Positions 58,581 to 64,000 of a DNA stretch of 64,000 nucleotides are shown here, piece after piece; the first letter of the stretch is position 1, and every line of letters starts with the position of its first letter. The position numbers and the translations under genes are program-made. Source of the stretch: Babylonia areolata (lineage: Eukaryota > Mollusca > Gastropoda > Neogastropoda > Buccinidae); assembly GCF_041734735.1 (NCBI RefSeq), contig NC_134878.1:13864640-13928639 (forward strand), written 5' to 3'. The notes beneath the pieces are model-generated. The model worked only from the letters and a program-made list of their open reading frames with translations, was not told the DNA's origin and ran no database searches.

Positions 58581-60238
58581 GGGGTCGGCCCGCTATTGCG
58601 CGGGCCCGCTATTGCGCGACAGTGTAGACGCAGCCTGGGGAATACTGTACTGACAATAATATGCGATGCAGCCTAAGGTATAGGGCCGCCTAAGGTGTAG
58701 TAAACGTTGCAGCCTACGTACGATGCAGTAAGGCTGCAACGTATATTATACCTTAGGCGACACTGTCGTTTTATACTTTAGGCTGCTAATCTTCATGGCA
58801 AAGACAATGCATATTTTTAAACAATAAAGGGAAATAAAGAGGTGTCACAGTTTTTTTATTCCACAAAATCACTTTTGCAATCCCAACATTCAAAGCATCG
58901 AGCTCAAAAACACTACCTTATAAACAAATCTCAGGTGGTCATAATATGATACCAACAAATAAACTGGCAAAGAAAATGTTGATATTGCATTCATTCGAAT
59001 CTTGAAAATAAATTCAAAACATAACACGGCATCCTGAAATCATCTTTCGTCTTCACAACTTCTCAATAAAAAAAATAACTAAAGTAACTTGGAAGAACAA
59101 AATTAATACATGAGGAAATGCCAGTCATTTTTCGCATTTTCCGAAAACCTGGACAAAATGAAACCAAGAACACCTGTTCTCTGTCTTATTATGAAAATAA
59201 AATAAAAATCATATTAAATTTTAAAAAAAAACAGCTTAATTCGTAAACTAAGATTAAAACCTTAAATTTACCTTATTTAATAAAGCAACCAAGACAAAGA
59301 GCTTGTTATTAAAACAAAAAATAATCTTTTGTGCAGCAAATACGAAAAATGTCGGTTTTATCCTTGATAGTTATTTTGTTATGCAGCCTTTAGCATTACG
59401 CTCTCTATACTTCAACAAACAAAGAAAAAGAAAACCCATTGTGCTTCTTGATTTCTAATCACATCTTGGGCAAATGTATCACATTCTTTATACTCACACT
59501 TTATATGATCAGGTACACACATAGAAGTATATTAAGAACTAAAATCAACATGAAAAATGTCAACATAATGGATGCTTTAACGCGTCACTAAAGCGATTCC
59601 ACCAATAATAACCTTGACATAACTGTTTATTACAAAGCGCAGTACACTGCAATCATTTTGAAATGTTTATTCATACTGGATTTAGTCTTCAGCATTGAAG
59701 GTTGAACTAGTTTGTGCGGATGGAGGCTGTGCAGGCCGGATACCGCCAGCACCTCCAGTTAAACGCATGTGCTGTGTTTCTCTTTTTATGATATTTATAC
59801 TCATCGACAACAAGGACTTACCTCTTTTGCGTCTGCCCTCGATCAAACGTGCTACCATGTTGAATGAAAAAGTGCAAGTACAACATAAAGTAGATTTTCC
59901 AAGAGAAAGTGCAAGTACAACAAAGTAAATTTTCCAAGAAATCATACCCCCCCTCCCCCCCTCCCCCCCACGGAACGGCTGGTAGGCCCAGAGAGCTTAC
60001 AGTGAGACGTGTGCAAGTTATGCAAGTTCAAACCCCGCTGCCGCCCTAAATCAAACTGCCCTTTTGCTTCCCACCGAACTCGGACCCACGGGATTTTTAA
60101 TTGGCAGGCGAACGTCTAACTCATCCTGCCACCTTCCGCCTTGCATCACCTTGGCAACTTTTCCGCTTCTTCGTTCGCGCAATAGCGGGCCCCCGCAATA
60201 TCGGGCCCCCGCAATAGCGGGCCCGCCCCGTGGTGGCG
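58572..60238. mobile_element. TIR element with 9-bp TSD, Mutator-like
   Basis: GTGGTGGCG flanks at 58572-58580 and 60230-60238; the element is 58581-60229 (1649 bp). The terminal inverted repeats are GC-rich and built from a repeated CCCGCTATTGCG motif (two on the left, three on the right). The 9-bp duplication and G-starting TIRs suit Mutator-like elements (inference). Near the left end two nested 12-bp inverted repeats occur (58671/58747 and 58704/58731). The AT-rich interior has no transposase. A - strand patch at 59691-59900 looks gene-like. Confidence 0.75.
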
Positions 60239-60740
60239 ACACTTTGAGATTTTTATTTTTTATTTTTTTAAAGTTTATTCATCTTAAAAATGAATTGAAA
60301 TTATGCTATTTCTTATGGGGCATATCTCATTAGATTCCGATTCTGTTCCTGCACATTATTTCTAGATTATAAGCCCACCGATATGTTATCCCAACATGCC
60401 AGTAAGAAGGCAGAGGAATGCGTCATAAAGGGTGCGCGGTAAATCTGATGACCTGAATAAGTTTGACGTCTCTTTTACGTTTTGGGGAAAAGTATGGATC
60501 ATGCGAATCTCGACAGGAATAAACACGCAAAAATATCCATTGACATTGAAGCAAACTTGCCGACTTGTGCATGAATGGAAAAGTGATGTGTGGGATGGGG
60601 AACGGGAGAGAAAAGGGACCAGATACTACGTGGAAGAAAAAATAGAGACCTGAAGGACGCTTTTAACTATTTTTATTGTGCATCAGGGTCATGGAACACC
60701 AAACGTTTATCCGCAAGAACGTTGGCATAATTACACATCC
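60239..60740. other. Spacer, no gene seen
   Basis: AT-rich left half. The open frames have no recognised relatives. Confidence 0.5.
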
Positions 60741-63700
60741 CTTTTGACAGTGATGGAGTCTCCCGTCGGTCCGACGGATGAGTAGGCAGGCAGGCTTATC
60801 TGTTGGTGTGTGTCCTCATGTGGGAGAAGAGGCCGATTCTGGATGCACAGCACTTCCCACAGGTGTTGCAAGGGAAAACGTCTCCAGAAGTTGAGACCTG
60901 CTTCCTTCGCTCGCGCTTCTCCTTAATGACCAGCGTTCTCTTGTTTTCAAACGTCTTTATGCCACGAGAGCACAGCTTCCTCCAGCGACAGCAGTTAAGG
61001 GCATCAGTTTCCCAGGAAGCGATGTCTATGTCACAGGCTTTGAGGTTTGTCTTCAAGGTGTCCTTGAAGCGTTGCAGGGTCTTCCAAGTTCACGCTGGCC
61101 TTCCTTCAGCTGGCCATACAAAAGCATCTTTGGGATCCTGCTGTCTGTCATGCGGACAACGTGTCCTGTCCAGCGTAGCTGGCACTGGATCAGCAGGCTT
61201 TCAATGCTGGGCAGGCCGCTCCTCTCTAGGACCTGGAGGTTGGAGACCCAGTCTTGCCACTTTATGCCGAGGATCTTTCGTAGGCATCTCTGGTGAAACT
61301 GCTCAAGTTGTTGAATGTGACGGCAGTACGTCGTCCATGTTTCACAACAAGGTGGTCAGCACAACAGCTCTGTAGGTTTTTATCTTGGTGCTGAGCCTGA
61401 TGCCTTTGTTGTTCCACAGCCTGATGTTGAGTGTGCCAAAGGCTGAGCTGGCCTTGGCGATACACAGCATCACTTCTGCATCAAGGGCTCCGTTGCTGCA
61501 TAGGGTGCAGTCCAGGTAGCAAAACTTGTCAGCTGACTTGATCTCTGTGTCATTGATCTTGATTGCAGGTGGGGGAGAGGCACTGGCGTTCTGAGAGCTA
61601 GCCGGTTGGTACATGGACTTGGTCTTGCTGAGGCTGATGGAAAGTCCAAAGCACCGGCAGGAGGTTGAGAACCTGTCCATAATGAACTGCATGTCCTCAT
61701 GGGTGTGTGCAGCAAGCGCGCAGTCATCAGCGAAGAGGAACTCTCTCATCAGTGCCTCAAACACCCAGGACCTCGCCACAAGTTGAAAAGTTTGCCATCT
61801 GTGCGAAACTGAATGTAGATGCCCCGGTCACAGTCTTGGAAGGCATCAATCAGCATGGCAGAGAAGAGAATGGAGAACAGTGTGGGTGCCAAGATGCAGC
61901 GCTGCTTCACTCCATTTACCACAGGGAACGGATCTGACATGTCAGTATTTTCCTGTACTCTCGCTTGCATGCGACGCAATCAGCTGGATTAGGCTCTCTG
62001 GGCAGCTGAACTTTAGGAGGATCTTCCACAGACCATGGCAGCTCACTGTGTCAAAGGCCTTAGTCAGGTCTACAAAGACCATGTGGAGCTCCTTGTTCTG
62101 CTCACGGCACTTCTCTTGCATCTGGTGTACGGCAAACACCATGTCACATGTTCCCTTGCCTGAGCGGATGACTGTGTTGGAGACATGGTCAACCAGTCTG
62201 TTCAGTATGATGCGGGCGAAGATCTTGCCAGCGATGCAGAGGAGAGAGATTCCACGGTGGTTATCGCAGGATGTTTTGTCTCCCTTCCATTTGTAAATGT
62301 GGACAATAGAAGCATCCTTGAAATCCTGGGGGACCTCCCCTCTCTCCCAGATAGACTGGAACAGGGCAGTCAGCTTGTCTGTCAGCACCTCGCCTCCATA
62401 CTTGTAGATGTCAGCCTGGATTCCATCCGCTCCTGGTGCTTTTTCTGACGTCAGCTTCAGGGCCTTCTGGGTCTCGACCTTGGTGGGAGGGGCAGCTATC
62501 GTCAGATACGGACAAGTCCTTGTTGAGGAGGGTGTTGAAGTGCTCTGCCCAGCTGGCAAGGATGTCTTTCAGGAGGGTGGTCTGGTCCGAGGCTTGGACA
62601 GGAGTTGATCCTGTGACTCTCGGCCCATACACAGCTCGGAGACCATCATGGAAGGTCTTAATGTCGTGAGCATCAGCAGCTCCTGAAGCTCTTTCGACTT
62701 TCTATCCCACCAGGTGTTCTTCATCTCACACAGCCTCTTCTGTACGAGATGCTTGGTTTGCAAGAACTGGTTCTCCTTCCTCTGGCAGTCTTTATCGGAA
62801 ATGTGATCCTGATGCCGTATATGCAGTGTGTTCAGGTGCTTGGAGATTCCAGAGTCATTCTCATCAAACCAGTCTTTGTGGCTCCTCTGTACAAAGCCGA
62901 GTGTGTCAGCTGCTGCTGTGTACACAGCATCTCTAAAGGTGCTCCATACCTCTTCTACATCAGTTGATGCAGGAATTTCTTGGAGAGTTACTTGGATTTG
63001 CTGCTGTAGCACGTCCTTGGTGATAGGGAGGCAGTGGATGTTCAGCTTCCTAGGGGGTTTCTGCCTGGCTGGTTGGAGCTTGCGTGCAAGTCTGATGTTC
63101 ATCTTGCTGCGTACCAGGCGATGGTCCAACCAACAGACTGCTCCTCTCATGCAGCGTGTAATGGAAACATCACCTCTGTCCCTCTGCCGGACAATCACAT
63201 AGTCTAGCATGTGCCATTGTTTGGAGCGGGGATGCATCCATGTGTTCTTGTACTTGTCCGCTTGTTGGAAGAGGGTATTGGTTATGGTCAGTCTATGCTG
63301 CGCACAGAGCGAGAGCAAAAGCAGTCCATTGGAGTTGCACTTGCCAGTGCTGTGCTGTCCTAGGACTTTTGGCCACGAAGTCCATGCCGACACGGGCATT
63401 GAAATCCCCAAGGATGATCAGCCTGTCCTTTCTGTCTACCACTGAAATGGTGCAGCTGAGCTCCTTGAAGAAAGCTTCTTTGATGTCATCAGGGTTGGTC
63501 ATTGCCGGGGCATAGCAGCTGATGACTGTGGTGAAGTGATCCTTGGACAGCTTCAGACGCAGGGTCATCAGCCTGTCGTTTATCCCACGTGGAAGGCTGT
63601 CAAGCTGTCGTGCAAGTTTGGTTCATATGGCAAAGCCCACGCCTGAGGTTCTTGGGGTGCCATCTGGCTTCCCAATGCAGTAGAAGGTGTAGCCCCCTCC

Positions 63701-64000
63701 AGCTTCCTCCAGCTGGGTTCCACCTGCAAGCCTGGTTTCGCTCAGGGCTGTTATGTCCACCTGATAGCGATCAAGCATTCTAGCAATGAGCGCTGTGCGT
63801 CTTTCTGGTCTGTCGTCTCTGTCCAAGAGGGTGCATACATTCCAGGCACCCAGAATCAGGGCATGACTCCTGGTTCTTTTGTTCTGTTGTTTTCGACCGC
63901 TATTGTTGGATGTCCAAGTAGGTGCGGTTTCCTACTAGGTACTAGGTGAGGCAGGCTTTGTTTGGGGATCCTTTTATCTCCCCTTCCCCATGTGGGGAGA
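60741..64000 (-). mobile_element. EN-RT LINE, near full length, broken
   Basis: Read on the - strand. Endonuclease: WNVCTLLDRDDRPERRTALI, QVDITALSETRLAGG, DRLIILGDFNARVG (GDFNA) and WHMLDYVIVRQRDRGD. Linker: HLVQKRLCEMKNTWWDRKSK. RT: EKAPGADGIQADIYKYGGEV, DASIVHIYKWKGDKTSCDNH, RGISLLCIAGKIFARIILNR, MVFVDLTKAFDTVSCHGLWK, NGVKQRCILAPTLFSILFSA and LFADDCALAAHTHEDMQF. C-terminal finger CNTCGKCCASRIGLFSHMRT-H. The 3' end has the same ATC-rich, CCGTCGG/CGACGG hairpin as the 31.7-kb copy. At least five frame changes or stops (near 63560-63620, 63300-63410, 62560, 61980, 61770 and 61060-61340). The single-ORF size (about 3.2 kb) resembles RTE-type elements. The 5' tip may lie beyond the window. Confidence 0.93.

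Overview
The window is eukaryotic, repeat-rich animal DNA. Host genes are split by long introns, and microsatellites, SINEs and LINEs fill most of the rest. The mix of CR1/L2-like LINEs, several tRNA-derived SINE families, piggyBac-like elements and gene content points to a lophotrochozoan. I think a marine gastropod mollusc is most likely, but this rests on remembered repeat style, not on a search.

Three host genes are supported, all on the + strand. (1) 719-15563 holds the last five coding exons of mitochondrial prolyl-tRNA synthetase (PARS2); its 5' part lies before base 1. (2) 37410-39394 is one large coding exon of an SLC37-family sugar-phosphate/phosphate exchanger, with its stop codon and a poly(A) signal. 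(3) 55589-55714 is the first coding exon of an actin gene. Two perfect CArG (SRF) boxes, a CCAAT box and a TATA-like box lie upstream, and no later actin exon is visible before the window ends.

Layout. 0-16 kb: PARS2 exons separated by a 56-bp minisatellite, a 46-bp satellite of about 55 units, SINE insertions and a LINE that is itself split by a hairpin-ended repeat. 17.5-20.2 kb: a 2.7-kb pure-pyrimidine satellite with a period near 20 bp. 20-37 kb: a 5'-truncated CR1-like LINE, long SINEs, a decayed piggyBac-like element (28.1-30.2 kb), a foldback SINE with target duplications, an EN-RT LINE (31.7-33.3 kb) and an RTE-like LINE relic (35.5-36.9 kb). 37-39.5 kb: the SLC37-like gene. 40-53 kb: further LINEs, SINEs and two copies of a TTAA-targeting MITE, one with a natural empty-site control. 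55-57 kb: actin promoter and exon. 58.6-60.2 kb: a GC-rich-TIR element with a 9-bp target duplication. 60.7-64 kb: a near full-length but broken EN-RT LINE on the - strand, of the same family as the 31.7-kb copy.

The host genes show no functional link to one another; their proximity looks incidental. The more notable material is in the repeats: a SINE next to a PARS2 3' splice site, an undescribed-looking hairpin-ended family with at least three clear copies, and several datable nested insertions. No LTR retrovirus or Polinton is evident. One short, degraded patch may be a DIRS-like fossil.
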